From VAXT01 sp964591295 (lineage in GTDB: Bacteria; Actinomycetota; Thermoleophilia; Gaiellales; Gaiellaceae), in assembly GCA_964591295.1 (NCBI GenBank), contig CAZQAG010000009.1, forward strand, positions 1 to 64,000: 64,000 bases of DNA. The letters run 5' to 3'. The position numbers and the translations under genes were made by a program. Below the pieces are notes generated by a model, which ran no database searches, was not told the DNA's origin, and saw only the letters and a program-made list of their open reading frames with translations. Position 1 is the first letter of the stretch, and every line of letters starts with the position of its first letter. This document shows, piece after piece, positions 1 through 8,060 of this stretch.

Positions 1-889
1 TCCGGATCTGCATCAGCACGTCGTTCAGGAGCGTCGAGGCGCCGAGCCGGTAGAGATCCGGCGTCAACCACTCGAGGCCGAGGGTCTCGTGCAGCTGGAC
101 GAGGTACTGGACTGCCTGCTTGGCCTGCCTGATCCCACCGGCGGGCTTCATGCCGACGCGCCGGCCCGTCTCCTCGTAGACGTCGCGGATCGCCTCGAGC
201 ATGACGAGTGTGACGGGCAGCGTCGCTGCCGACGGGAGCTTCCCCGTCGAGGTCTTGATGAAGTCGGCGCCCGCGGCCATCGCCAGCAGGCTCGCGCGAC
301 GGACGTTGTCGTAGGTGCCGAGCTCGCCGGTCTCGAGGATCACCTTCAGGTGCGCCTCGCCGGCCGCCTCCTTCACCTGGACGATCTCGTCGTAGACCTT
401 CGCATAGCGACCGGAGAGAAAAGCGCCGCGATCGATCACCATGTCGACTTCGTCCGCGCCCATCTCGACCACTTCGCGGACCTCGGCGACCTTGACGTGC
501 GTCGGCGTCTGTCCCGAGGGAAACGCGGTCGCCACCGACGCGACCTTGACGCTCGTGCCCCGCGTTCGCTCGACCGCGGTCGGAACGAGATTCGGATAGA
601 CGCAGATCGCAGCGACGGAGGGCACGCTCATGTCGGCCGGGTCGGGCCGGATGCCCTTCGAGGAGAGAGCCGCGACCTTGCCCGGCGTGTCTGCGCCCTC
701 GAGCGTCGTCAGGTCCATCATCCGAACGGCGAGGTCGAGCGCGAACATCTTCGCCTCGCGCTTGATCGAGCGCTTGGCGAGCGTGGCCGCCCGCTCCTCG
801 ACCGCGACCGCGTCGACCGAGCCGATCCGAGGCAGGCGAGGCTCGAGCGGAAGCTCGAAACCCGTAGGAAGCGCAGGCGCCTTGGCCAT
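1..889 (-). CDS. deoC: Deoxyribose-phosphate aldolase, C-terminus cut by window edge
   Basis: Class I aldolase that cleaves 2-deoxyribose 5-phosphate to glyceraldehyde 3-phosphate and acetaldehyde in deoxynucleoside salvage. The frame is open from the ATG at 889 to the window edge, about 296 codons, so the stop is outside. The Schiff-base lysine motif FIKTSTGK is at about residues 210-217 (Lys212), and the second catalytic lysine lies in GMKPAGGIR further on. The N-terminal extension of about 40 residues is longer than the E. coli enzyme but usual for long-form actinobacterial DeoC. The gene is divergent from the DUF1761 gene with a 55-bp gap. cdd, another pyrimidine salvage gene, lies 2 kb away. 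Confidence 0.93.
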   Translation of the reverse strand, partial: MAKAPALPTGFELPLEPRLPRIGSVDAVAVEERAATLAKRSIKREAKMFALDLAVRMMDLTTLEGADTPGKVAALSSKGIRPDPADMSVPSVAAICVYPNLVPTAVERTRGTSVKVASVATAFPSGQTPTHVKVAEVREVVEMGADEVDMVIDRGAFLSGRYAKVYDEIVQVKEAAGEAHLKVILETGELGTYDNVRRASLLAMAAGADFIKTSTGKLPSAATLPVTLVMLEAIRDVYEETGRRVGMKPAGGIRQAKQAVQYLVQLHETLGLEWLTPDLYRLGASTLLNDVLMQIR

Positions 890-944
890 ACGAGGAGTGT
901 AGCCCTGGCGTAGTTTCCTCCCATTCGACCCCGGAGGTGACCTC

Positions 945-1349
945 GTGCAAGACGTCGACATCAACTACGTGGCCGTCATCATCGCCGCGCTCGTTCCCAT
1001 GGTGCTCGGGACGCTCTGGTACTCGCCGGCGCTCTTTGCCCGGCCGTGGATGCGCGCAGTCGGCCGGACCGAGGACGAGCTGGGCGGAATGGGCCTCGGT
1101 TACGTCCTCTCCGCCGTCGCGGCGGTGCTCAGCTCGTACGCCCTCGCCAGGATCGAACGCTGGGCCGAGGTGGACGACCTCTGGAACGGCGCGCTCGTCG
1201 GCCTGCTCGTCTGGATCGGCTTCGCCGCGGGCCTGCTTGCGGTGACCACTTACTTCGGCGGCCGCCCGCGCGTCCTCTGGCTGATCAACGCCGGCTACCA
1301 GCTCGTCTCGCTCGCGATCATGGGCGCGATCCTCGGCGTCTGGACCTAA
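945..1349 (+). CDS. DUF1761 family small membrane protein
   Basis: A 134-residue integral membrane protein of unknown function. Four hydrophobic segments are visible at about residues 8-28, 51-70, 80-102 and 110-132. The N-terminal pattern with LWYSP shortly after the first helix is typical of DUF1761. The GTG start at 945 is supported by a strong Shine-Dalgarno GGAGGTGA at 933-940. The stop overlaps the convergent histidine phosphatase gene by 4 bp. No biochemical role can be assigned from sequence. Confidence 0.8.
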   Translation: MQDVDINYVAVIIAALVPMVLGTLWYSPALFARPWMRAVGRTEDELGGMGLGYVLSAVAAVLSSYALARIERWAEVDDLWNGALVGLLVWIGFAAGLLAVTTYFGGRPRVLWLINAGYQLVSLAIMGAILGVWT

Positions 1350-1879
1350 TCGAGGCGGTAGACCCAGCCCTCCTGCCACTCGAACGGCTCGGCGACGAGC
1401 GCCTCGAGCGCTGCTCCGAGCAGCAGGTGCTCGAGCGCCCAGCGAGGGGCCGCATGTCCGATCAGCAGCACGCGAGAGTCGTCGAACTCCGGCGAGAGCT
1501 CGTCGAGGAAGCTCCGCACGCGGACGACCACATCGCGATAGCTCTCACCGCCGGGATAAGGCTCGTCGATCCGTCGGAGCTTCTCGGCGTCGATCTCGGA
1601 GACGGGCCTGCCGTTCAGGTCGCCGTAGTTGCACTCGCGGAGCCGGCTGTCCTCACGTACGGGAACGCCTGAGCCACCGAAGGCGATCTCGGCCGTCTCG
1701 ACGGCACGCGCCAGGTCGGAGGTGAAGACGACTGCGAGGCCGTCGTCTCGCCGGCGCTCGCCAAGAGCCTGGGCAAACCCGCGACCGGTCTCGGAGAGAC
1801 GGCCGGGGAGCCAGCCGGTTGCGATCCCGGTCTCGTTGTCGACGGTCCTCGAGTGCGTCTCGTACACGAGCTCGATCAC
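1346..1879 (-). CDS. Histidine phosphatase family protein
   Basis: A 177-residue member of the phosphoglycerate-mutase-like histidine phosphatase superfamily. The usual RHG motif is replaced by ETHS near residues 7-10, with the presumed catalytic His9, followed by the DNETGIATGWLPGRLSETG segment. A later GHAAPRWALEHLL segment near residue 140 carries the second conserved histidine. These enzymes transfer phosphate through a phosphohistidine, but the substrate cannot be deduced. The GTG start at 1879 lies 3 bp after the era stop, so it is probably the last gene of the phoH-ybeY-dgk-cdd-era operon. Confidence 0.75.
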   Translation of the reverse strand: MIELVYETHSRTVDNETGIATGWLPGRLSETGRGFAQALGERRRDDGLAVVFTSDLARAVETAEIAFGGSGVPVREDSRLRECNYGDLNGRPVSEIDAEKLRRIDEPYPGGESYRDVVVRVRSFLDELSPEFDDSRVLLIGHAAPRWALEHLLLGAALEALVAEPFEWQEGWVYRLD

Positions 1880-1882
1880 GGC

Positions 1883-2743
1883 TCAGATTCCGAGGCGTTC
1901 GAGCAGGCGGTCGTCCCGGCGCCACTTCGGCTTCACCTTCACCTGCAGCTCCAGGAAGACCGGGTGGCCGACGAGCTGCTCGATCTCGGGACGCGCGCGT
2001 GTCCCGATCTCCTTGACGATCGAACCGCCCTTGCCGACGACGATCTGCTTCTGCGATTCAGTTTCGACGTAGACGAGCGCCCGCACGACCTTCTCCCCGA
2101 GCTCCTCGACCTCGACCGAGACCGCGTGCGGCAGCTCTTCACGCGTGAGCTGGAGGGCCTTCTCGCGGACGAGCTCGGCGATCTGCGCCTCGAGTGAGAG
2201 GTCGCTTCGCTGGTCGAGCGGAAAGTACGCGGGGCCTTCGGGGAGCAGCCCGACGAGCTCCTCGCGCAGGGCATCGATCCCGTCGCCCGTCTTCGCGCTG
2301 ACCGGGTGCAGCGCGTGGAAGTCGCCGAGCTTCGAGGCCGTTTCCATCTGCGTTGCGATATGGCCGCCCTTGAGGTTGTCGACCTTGTTGAGCACGATCA
2401 CCACGGGCACTTCGAGCGAGAAGACGCGCTTGGCGATGAAGCGATCTCCGGCGCCGATCCGCTCCCGCGCGGAGAGGACGAAGACGACCGCGTCCACGTC
2501 CTCGAATGCGTGATCGACCGTTCGCTGCATACGCTCGGTCATCGGGTCGAGCGGTCGCTGGAACCCGGGCAGGTCGACGAGCACGAGCTGGTGATCGTCC
2601 CCGTTGACGACCCCCGAGATCCGGCGCCGGGTCGTCTGCGGCTTGTCGGAGATGATCGCGACCTTCCCGCCGGCAAGGGCGTTCACGAGGCTCGACTTGC
2701 CGACGTTCGGGCGCCCCGCCACGGCGACGAAGCCGGACTTCAC
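1883..2743 (-). CDS. era: GTPase Era
   Basis: Ras-like GTPase that binds 16S rRNA and assists 30S maturation. The 286-residue product shows G1 GRPNVGKS (about residues 9-16), G3 DLPG, G4 NKVD and a C-terminal KH domain containing IVVGKGGSIVKEIG. An open frame continues upstream, but the GTG at 2743 is chosen because translation begins right at the G domain and it forms a GTGA overlap with the cdd stop (2740-2742). Coupling to cdd, ybeY and phoH is the classical era neighbourhood. Confidence 0.95.
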   Translation of the reverse strand: MKSGFVAVAGRPNVGKSSLVNALAGGKVAIISDKPQTTRRRISGVVNGDDHQLVLVDLPGFQRPLDPMTERMQRTVDHAFEDVDAVVFVLSARERIGAGDRFIAKRVFSLEVPVVIVLNKVDNLKGGHIATQMETASKLGDFHALHPVSAKTGDGIDALREELVGLLPEGPAYFPLDQRSDLSLEAQIAELVREKALQLTREELPHAVSVEVEELGEKVVRALVYVETESQKQIVVGKGGSIVKEIGTRARPEIEQLVGHPVFLELQVKVKPKWRRDDRLLERLGI

Positions 2744-3102
2744 AGCTCGAAGGTCTCCGGCAGGAGCTCCGCGGGCGTTCGGGAGACGAGCTCGCCGTCG
2801 GCGTTTTTGAACGTGACCCGCTCGAGCTGGAACTCGTACAGCCACTGGCGACACCCGCCGCACGGCGAAGCGGTGACCGCGATCTCCTCGAGGTCTCCCG
2901 GCCGGCAGCCTTCTCCAACGGCGCGGGCGACGGCGGCCCGCTCGGCGCAGATCCCGAGCGGATACGACGCGTTCTCGACGTTGACGCCCTCGAAGATCCG
3001 GCCGTCGCGGGCGCGGACCGCCGCGCCGACGTGGAAGTCCGAGTACGGGGCATAGGCCCGCTCAGCGATGGCGACCGCCCGCTCATACAGCTCGCGGCTC
3101 AC
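2740..3102 (-). CDS. cdd: Cytidine deaminase
   Basis: Deaminates cytidine and deoxycytidine to uridine and deoxyuridine in pyrimidine salvage. The 120-residue protein has the homotetrameric-type zinc site: CAERAA near residues 52-57 (zinc Cys and catalytic Glu) and PCGGC near residues 80-84. The GTG start at 3102 overlaps the dgk-PAP2 stop as GTGA, and its own stop overlaps the era start the same way. Full length for the small bacterial cytidine deaminases. Confidence 0.94.
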   Translation of the reverse strand: MSRELYERAVAIAERAYAPYSDFHVGAAVRARDGRIFEGVNVENASYPLGICAERAAVARAVGEGCRPGDLEEIAVTASPCGGCRQWLYEFQLERVTFKNADGELVSRTPAELLPETFEL

Positions 3103-3824
3103 GAGAACACCTGGAACATGACGAGGACGGAGAGGGTGCCGAGCAGCGCCCCGTAGCTGACCTCGAGGAAGGAGTGGACGCCCGACTCGACGCGCGTCTG
3201 TGCGACGAGGAGCGCCATCAGGAAGGTCAGCGACGAGACGAGGAACCAGTGGCCGGAGTCGCCTACGACGTTCGTGATCGCCATCCAGCCGCCGAAGGCG
3301 ATGGCCGCGTGACCCGACGGCAGGCCGCCGCGAAGGGGAGTCCCCCGGCCCGTGTAGGCCTTCGTCGCAAGCACGAGGATGATCGTCAGGACGAGCGCGA
3401 TCAGGGTCAGCTCGGCCGGCGCATTCCCCAGTCGCTCGATCAGGCGGGAACTGCGGTTGACGATCTTGTCCGAGAACACGAGGTAACCGACCGCGACGGC
3501 ATTCACAGTTGCGATCAGAACCGCTCCGGCGGCGATGTCCTTCGCGAGCTTGGCCAGCGGGTCGAACGAGGTCGTAGCGACGTCGATGCCCGCCTCGAGG
3601 GCCGAATTGAGCATCTCGGCGATGAGGACGAACGAGATCGCGATCAGAAGAGCCATCAGCTCGAGGCGCGCCACGCCGACCGCCACAGCCGTGACGAGAA
3701 CGGCAGTGGCGATCGCGAAGTGGATGCGCAGGTTCCGCTGCGTGCGCAGGACGTGGATCACGCCCTCGAACGCGAAGTTGAAGCTCTCGAGCAGGGAAGG
3801 CCCGCGGCGGCGGGACGTGCTCAC
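3099..3824 (-). CDS. Diacylglycerol/undecaprenol kinase fused to PAP2-type phosphatase
   Basis: A 241-residue two-domain membrane protein. Residues about 1-115 are a DgkA-type kinase (signature around EMLNSALEAGIDV and KLAKDIAAGAV); in Gram-positives this family phosphorylates undecaprenol. Residues about 140-241 form a PAP2/phosphatidic-acid-phosphatase-like domain with PSGHA and TRVESGVHS (His kept, downstream Asp replaced by Glu). Kinase plus lipid phosphatase in one chain suggests balancing of undecaprenyl or lipid phosphate pools, but direction and substrate are inference. The GTG at 3824 overlaps the ybeY stop and the stop overlaps the cdd start, both as GTGA. Confidence 0.85.
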   Translation of the reverse strand: MSTSRRRGPSLLESFNFAFEGVIHVLRTQRNLRIHFAIATAVLVTAVAVGVARLELMALLIAISFVLIAEMLNSALEAGIDVATTSFDPLAKLAKDIAAGAVLIATVNAVAVGYLVFSDKIVNRSSRLIERLGNAPAELTLIALVLTIILVLATKAYTGRGTPLRGGLPSGHAAIAFGGWMAITNVVGDSGHWFLVSSLTFLMALLVAQTRVESGVHSFLEVSYGALLGTLSVLVMFQVFS

Positions 3825-4210
3825 GAGGCGAGCTCCGCTTCGCGGTCTTCCATCTCGACGCCGTGGTCGTAGCCGAGGAGGTGCAGGAGCCCGTGCACGA
3901 GCGGCGCCCGCCAGGCATCGCCCACGACTTGCGGGCAGAGGACGGCGTCGCCGAGCTGGCGCGGAACGCCCGCAGGCAGATCCTCGCGCCCGTCGATCGG
4001 GAAGGAGAGCACGTCGGTCGCCTCGTCCTCGCCGAGGTGGTCGCGTTTCAGCCCGCGCATCTCCTCGGGCGCGACGAAGACGAGGCCGAGGTCGCCGTCC
4101 TCGATCCCCTCGGCCGCGAGCACCCGCCGCGCAAGCTTTGCCGCCGCCTCTTCGTCGACCTCTGCGCCGCTGCGGTTCGCGATCTCGACGGTAACCACGG
4201 TGGAAGTCAC
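3821..4210 (-). CDS. ybeY: Endoribonuclease YbeY, rRNA maturation factor
   Basis: Zinc-dependent endoribonuclease acting in 16S rRNA 3'-end maturation and ribosome quality control. The 129-residue protein carries the diagnostic HGLLHLLGYDHG motif, whose three histidines (about 106, 110, 116) bind the metal. The EATDVLSFP segment before it is also typical. GTG start at 4210 in a GTGA overlap with the phoH stop; the downstream dgk-PAP2 gene overlaps likewise, so the chain is translationally coupled. Confidence 0.94.
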   Translation of the reverse strand: MTSTVVTVEIANRSGAEVDEEAAAKLARRVLAAEGIEDGDLGLVFVAPEEMRGLKRDHLGEDEATDVLSFPIDGREDLPAGVPRQLGDAVLCPQVVGDAWRAPLVHGLLHLLGYDHGVEMEDREAELAS

Positions 4211-5166
4211 TTCCGACGCTGCGTGCCGGTCTCCTCCGCATGCCTGCGGTAGGCCTCGACGATCCGCTGCACGAGCTTGTGACGGACGACGTCCTCGTGA
4301 CCGAAGCGGACGAAGGCGACATCGTCGAGCGGGCCGAGGATGTCCTGCACCTGGATGAGGCCGGACGCCTGCTCCCGTGGCAGGTCGACCTGGGTGACAT
4401 CGCCGGTGACGACGACCTTCGACCCGAACCCGAGGCGTGTGAGGAACATCTGCATCTGCTCGGGGCTCGTGTTCTGTGCCTCGTCGAGGATGACGAACGA
4501 ATCGTTCAGGGTGCGCCCGCGCATGAACGCGAGCGGGGCGACCTCGACGATGCCCTTCTCCATGTACGAGGCCAGCCGGTCGGCGTCGAGCATGTCGTAG
4601 AGCGCGTCGAAGAGGGGGCGCAAGTAGGGGTCGATCTTCTCGAGCATCGTCCCGGGGAGGTAGCCGAGACGCTCGCCTGCCTCGACCGCAGGCCGCGTCA
4701 GGATGATCCGGCCGACCTGCCGGTCGGACAGAGCCGCGACCGCAAGCGCCATCGCCAGGTAGGTCTTGCCGGTGCCTGCCGGCCCGATGCCGAACGTGAC
4801 CGTGCAGTCGCGGATCGCGTCGACGTAGTGCTTCTGGTTGACCGTCTTCGGCGCGATCTTCTTGCCGCGGTGGCGCCAGACGACGTCCTCGAACACCTCG
4901 CGCACGTCGGTGACCTGATCGAGTGCGCCGAGCACGGCGTCCACGGTCGAGGGCCCGATCTCATGGCCGCCTTCCACGAGCTCGACGAGCTCGTCCACGA
5001 CTGCGCGCGCCTCGTGCACGCGCTCGTCGTCACCTTCGATCGTCAGCCGGTTCCCGCGCAGCCGAATCGTGCACCGCAGCCGCTCGCGGAGCGCGGCGAG
5101 CACGCCGTCGCCGATCGATGCCAGCTCGGCGGCGACGTCGTTCGAGACAGAAAGCACCTGCTGCAC
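4207..5166 (-). CDS. phoH: PhoH-family ATPase
   Basis: A PhoH/PhoL-type protein: an N-terminal small RNA-binding-like domain followed by a P-loop NTPase domain related to the SF1 helicase core. Walker A is GPAGTGKT and Walker B is FVILDEAQN; the TRPAVEAGERLGYLPG signature is diagnostic. The role is probably RNA-related, as it is conserved next to ybeY and era. The GTG at 5166 (319 aa) is chosen because the family begins with a segment like VLSVSND; the frame also permits a GTG at 5232 preceded by a purine-rich tract, so the start is uncertain. Confidence 0.92.
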   Translation of the reverse strand: MQQVLSVSNDVAAELASIGDGVLAALRERLRCTIRLRGNRLTIEGDDERVHEARAVVDELVELVEGGHEIGPSTVDAVLGALDQVTDVREVFEDVVWRHRGKKIAPKTVNQKHYVDAIRDCTVTFGIGPAGTGKTYLAMALAVAALSDRQVGRIILTRPAVEAGERLGYLPGTMLEKIDPYLRPLFDALYDMLDADRLASYMEKGIVEVAPLAFMRGRTLNDSFVILDEAQNTSPEQMQMFLTRLGFGSKVVVTGDVTQVDLPREQASGLIQVQDILGPLDDVAFVRFGHEDVVRHKLVQRIVEAYRRHAEETGTQRRK

Positions 5167-5322
5167 GGCCCTCAGTGTAGGGGCGCAGCCGCCCCGCGAC
5201 CGTGACGCTTCCGGCACGGAACCGACACCCACGAGCGCGCTTTTCCTCGTTACGATCGCATCGGGGAGGAGGTCATGGGTACCGGCCTCCGGGGCGGGCT
5301 CGGCTCGAGGGTCAGCCGCGGG

Positions 5323-5766
5323 TCACGCGAGCTTCTCGCGCACGAGCTGGCTCACCGCCGACCCGTCGGCACGCCCGGCGACCTGGGGCATCACGTCCGC
5401 CATCACCCGGCCAAGGTCGCGCATGCTCGTCGCGCCGCACTCGGCGATCGCGTCGTCGACGATCGACTCGAGCTCTTCCTCCGACAGTGGCTCGGGCATG
5501 AACTCTTCGAGCACTGCGAGCTCACGCTCCTCCTTCAGGGCCCTCTCCTCTCCCCCGCCGTCCCGGAACGCCTCTGCGGCCTCGATGCGCATCTTCCGCT
5601 CGCGCTGCAGGACCTGCAGCTCCTCGTCGTCGTGGAGCGGCCGCTGCAACTCCTTCTCGGCCGAGCGCAGTTTCGAGAGGATCAGCGACAGAGCATCCCG
5701 CCGCTCGGTATCGCGCTCGCGCCTCGCCGTCGCCAGCTCCTCCTCGATCCGCACGATCAGACTCAT
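5323..5766 (-). CDS. GatB/YqeY domain-containing protein
   Basis: A 147-residue YqeY-like protein homologous to the tail domain of GatB, the subunit of the tRNA-dependent amidotransferase that contacts tRNA. It is a free-standing helical protein of unknown exact role. The sequence is lysine/arginine/glutamate-rich, with KLRSAEKEL near the N-terminus and the family's C-terminal GRVMADVMPQVAGRADG segment. ATG at 5766 overlaps the hit stop as ATGA. The gap to phoH (about 160 bp) shows no clear terminator. Confidence 0.9.
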   Translation of the reverse strand: MSLIVRIEEELATARRERDTERRDALSLILSKLRSAEKELQRPLHDDEELQVLQRERKMRIEAAEAFRDGGGEERALKEERELAVLEEFMPEPLSEEELESIVDDAIAECGATSMRDLGRVMADVMPQVAGRADGSAVSQLVREKLA

Positions 5767-6092
5767 CCGGGCAAGCCTCGCATCTCTCCGCCGAGAAGGT
5801 GCCAGTGAAGGTGGAAGACGGTCTGGCCGCCACCGGGGCCAACGTTGACGACCACGCGGTAATCCTCGAGGCCCGCTTCCCGTGCCGTGTCGGCGACGAA
5901 CTCGAGCATTCGCTGCGCTTCCTCGGCCGGGAACTCGCGGATGTCGCGGAACGTCTCGAGGTGCCGCTCCGGGATGACCAGGAGGTGCGTCTCCGCGCGC
6001 GGGTTGATGTCCTCGATCGCGACGAAGCCGTCGGCACGCCGGACGTGGTCACCTTCGCGGTAGAGCTTGCAGAAGAGGCAGTCAGAGGACAC
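5763..6092 (-). CDS. HIT family nucleotide hydrolase/transferase
   Basis: A 109-residue Hint-type histidine triad protein, which hydrolyses purine nucleoside phosphoramidates and related adenylates. The triad is FHLHWHLLGG near residues 93-102, matching HxHxH plus hydrophobics. CLFCKL at the N-terminus gives half of the usual zinc-binding cysteines of bacterial HinT. GTG at 6092 lies inside the mtaB 3' end (11-bp overlap), and the stop overlaps yqeY. Confidence 0.9.
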   Translation of the reverse strand: MSSDCLFCKLYREGDHVRRADGFVAIEDINPRAETHLLVIPERHLETFRDIREFPAEEAQRMLEFVADTAREAGLEDYRVVVNVGPGGGQTVFHLHWHLLGGEMRGLPG

Positions 6093-7278
6093 CGATGATC
6101 CCTTCCTCGGTGACCGATGACGCGCGGGCGCGCACGAGCTGACCGACGGGTGCGTCGCCGTCGAGGAGCCAGGGCGAATAGTCGTCGCCGTAGCCCCGAC
6201 CCGGACGGTCGACGAGCACGTCGTCCTCGCCTCCGACCTTCGTCCGCCAGCGGCGCAGGCACGCCTCGTCCGAGTCGGCGCGGAGCCTCGCGCTACGCCG
6301 CTTCTTCTCGGCTGGCGACACGGTGTCCGCCGCTGCCGTCGCCGTGCCGGGGCGCGGCGAGTACGGGAAGACGTGCACCTTCGTGATCCCGGCGGCGCGG
6401 ACGAGCGCCCGGGTCTCCTCGAAAGCCCGGTCGTCCTCGGCCGGGAAGCCGACGATGACGTCGGTCGTCAGGTTGAAGTCGGCGAGCGGCTCCAGGCGGC
6501 GCAGATAGGTCGCTGCCGTATAGCGGCGGCCCATCGCGCTCAGAACCTGGTCGTCCCCGGATTGCAGTGGCACGTGCAGGTGACGTGAGACGGTCGGCGT
6601 CTCACGGAGTGCCTGCACGAGCTCCTCGCCGACGTGGTTCACCTCGATCGACGAAAGGCGCAGGCGGCTGAGGCCGGGCGTCTCACCGACCTCCCGCACG
6701 AGCCGGGCGAGCGTGTAGCCCCGCTCACGATCCCGAAAGCAGCCCAGATTGATCCCTGTGAGCACGACCTCGCGGTGGCCCTGGCCAACGCGCCGGCGTA
6801 CCTCGTTCAGAACCGCGTCGGCGCTGCGGCTTCGGGAGCGCCCGCGCACGAGCGGGATCACGCAGAAGTTGCACGAGAAGCTACAGCCGTCCTGCACGCG
6901 GACGAAAGCGCGCACACGGTCGAGGCGCGCGTCCGCGTGCACGCAACCGATCGCGCCGACATCGCGCGCGACGAGCTCGGGCGTTTCCTCGCTCCGGCGG
7001 GAAACGACGCTGACGTTCTCGGGGAGCCCGGCAAACGCGTCTCCTTCGAGGTTCGCGGCACAGCCCGTGACGTACACGCGACTGTGCGTGCGGGCAGCTC
7101 GGTTCGCAGCCTGGCGCGACTTGCGCACCGCCTCATGCGTGACGCAGCAGGTGTTGACGACGGCGATCTCCGCCCCGTCGCGCTCGGCATGCCCGTCGCG
7201 GAGCAGCGCCTCGCGAATCGCGTGCGCGTCCGCATGCGACACCTTGCAGCCGAGGAAGCGAACCGAGAACGTGGCCAA
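6082..7278 (-). CDS. mtaB: tRNA (t6A37) methylthiotransferase MtaB-like
   Basis: Radical-SAM methylthiotransferase of the MiaB/RimO/MtaB family, predicted to convert t6A37 to ms2t6A37 in ANN-decoding tRNAs. The 398-residue protein has three N-terminal cysteines for the auxiliary cluster (in FLGCK, NTCC and TGCA), the radical-SAM CSFSCNFC motif near residues 132-139, and a C-terminal TRAM-like segment. Assignment as MtaB rather than MiaB rests on overall resemblance and the actinobacterial context. The prmA stop is 12 bp upstream of its ATG. Confidence 0.88.
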   Translation of the reverse strand: MATFSVRFLGCKVSHADAHAIREALLRDGHAERDGAEIAVVNTCCVTHEAVRKSRQAANRAARTHSRVYVTGCAANLEGDAFAGLPENVSVVSRRSEETPELVARDVGAIGCVHADARLDRVRAFVRVQDGCSFSCNFCVIPLVRGRSRSRSADAVLNEVRRRVGQGHREVVLTGINLGCFRDRERGYTLARLVREVGETPGLSRLRLSSIEVNHVGEELVQALRETPTVSRHLHVPLQSGDDQVLSAMGRRYTAATYLRRLEPLADFNLTTDVIVGFPAEDDRAFEETRALVRAAGITKVHVFPYSPRPGTATAAADTVSPAEKKRRSARLRADSDEACLRRWRTKVGGEDDVLVDRPGRGYGDDYSPWLLDGDAPVGQLVRARASSVTEEGIIGVL

Positions 7279-7290
7279 GGCAGCGGGATG

Positions 7291-8049
7291 CTACCCCCGG
7301 ATGAACAGATCGGCCGCCCATCTGTCCTGAGGTTCTCGGCCAATGTGCTCAAAGCCCGGGAACGCGGGACGATCGGGCTCGTAGTACCCCGACGTCACGA
7401 GCCGCCGGCAGCCGGGCGGCGGAGCGAGGTCGGCGAGTGTCGGCAAGTCGATGTTCGCAAGCACGATCTCCGCGTCGGGTAGAGGCTCAGTGAGGGCGTC
7501 GACGTGGCGAACGTCGAGGACGAAGTCGTTCGCCGCTGCGTTCCGCAGCGTCGCCTCGACCGCCGCCTTGTCCGAGTCGATCGCGGTCACCGGCCCGAAA
7601 CCGAGCCTGGAAGCAGCGAGCGCGAGCACTCCGGAGCCACAGCCCACGTCCAGCAAGCTCCCGGGCTCGAGCCGTTGCAGGATCTCGAGACACAACTGTG
7701 TCGTCGCATGAGCGCCCGTGCCGAACGCCTGGCCGGGGTCGATCCGGACCTGCAGCAAGCCCGGCTCCGGCCGTGCCCAGGGCGGCCCGATCCAGAGCGC
7801 CCCGATCCAGAGCGACCCGATTGTGGCCGGCTCGTGGAAGCGCTTCCATTCCTCCTCCCAGCCGGGTGGGACGAGCTCGGTCCTCACGTCCGCGAAGCTC
7901 TCCCGCAGGCGACCGGCACCGGTCTCGTCGGTGTACGCGACGAGCTCGACCTCCTCACGCACGGGTTGTTCGGCAAATCCCTCGGGGTGGAGCTCGAGCA
8001 TGAGTGCGGTCGCCTCTTCGACCCGATCGCGGGGCACGACGACCGACAC
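7291..8049 (-). CDS. prmA: Ribosomal protein L11 methyltransferase
   Basis: SAM-dependent methyltransferase that trimethylates lysines of ribosomal protein L11. The 252-residue product has the family AFGTGAHATT motif followed by the SAM site LLDVGCGSGVLAL and LANID (the NIxxN-like catalytic loop is LANIDLP here). GTG start at 8049 is 11 bp downstream of the dnaJ stop; no strong Shine-Dalgarno precedes it, consistent with coupling to dnaJ. dnaJ-prmA-mtaB order is conserved in many Gram-positives. Confidence 0.92.
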   Translation of the reverse strand: MSVVVPRDRVEEATALMLELHPEGFAEQPVREEVELVAYTDETGAGRLRESFADVRTELVPPGWEEEWKRFHEPATIGSLWIGALWIGPPWARPEPGLLQVRIDPGQAFGTGAHATTQLCLEILQRLEPGSLLDVGCGSGVLALAASRLGFGPVTAIDSDKAAVEATLRNAAANDFVLDVRHVDALTEPLPDAEIVLANIDLPTLADLAPPPGCRRLVTSGYYEPDRPAFPGFEHIGREPQDRWAADLFIRG

Positions 8050-8060
8050 GCGGATGAGGC

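Noticed and set aside
5233..5322. Plus-strand ORFs starting near 5275
   Set aside because: Antisense to yqeY/hit and with shadow-frame composition, despite a fair Shine-Dalgarno-like gggaggagg.
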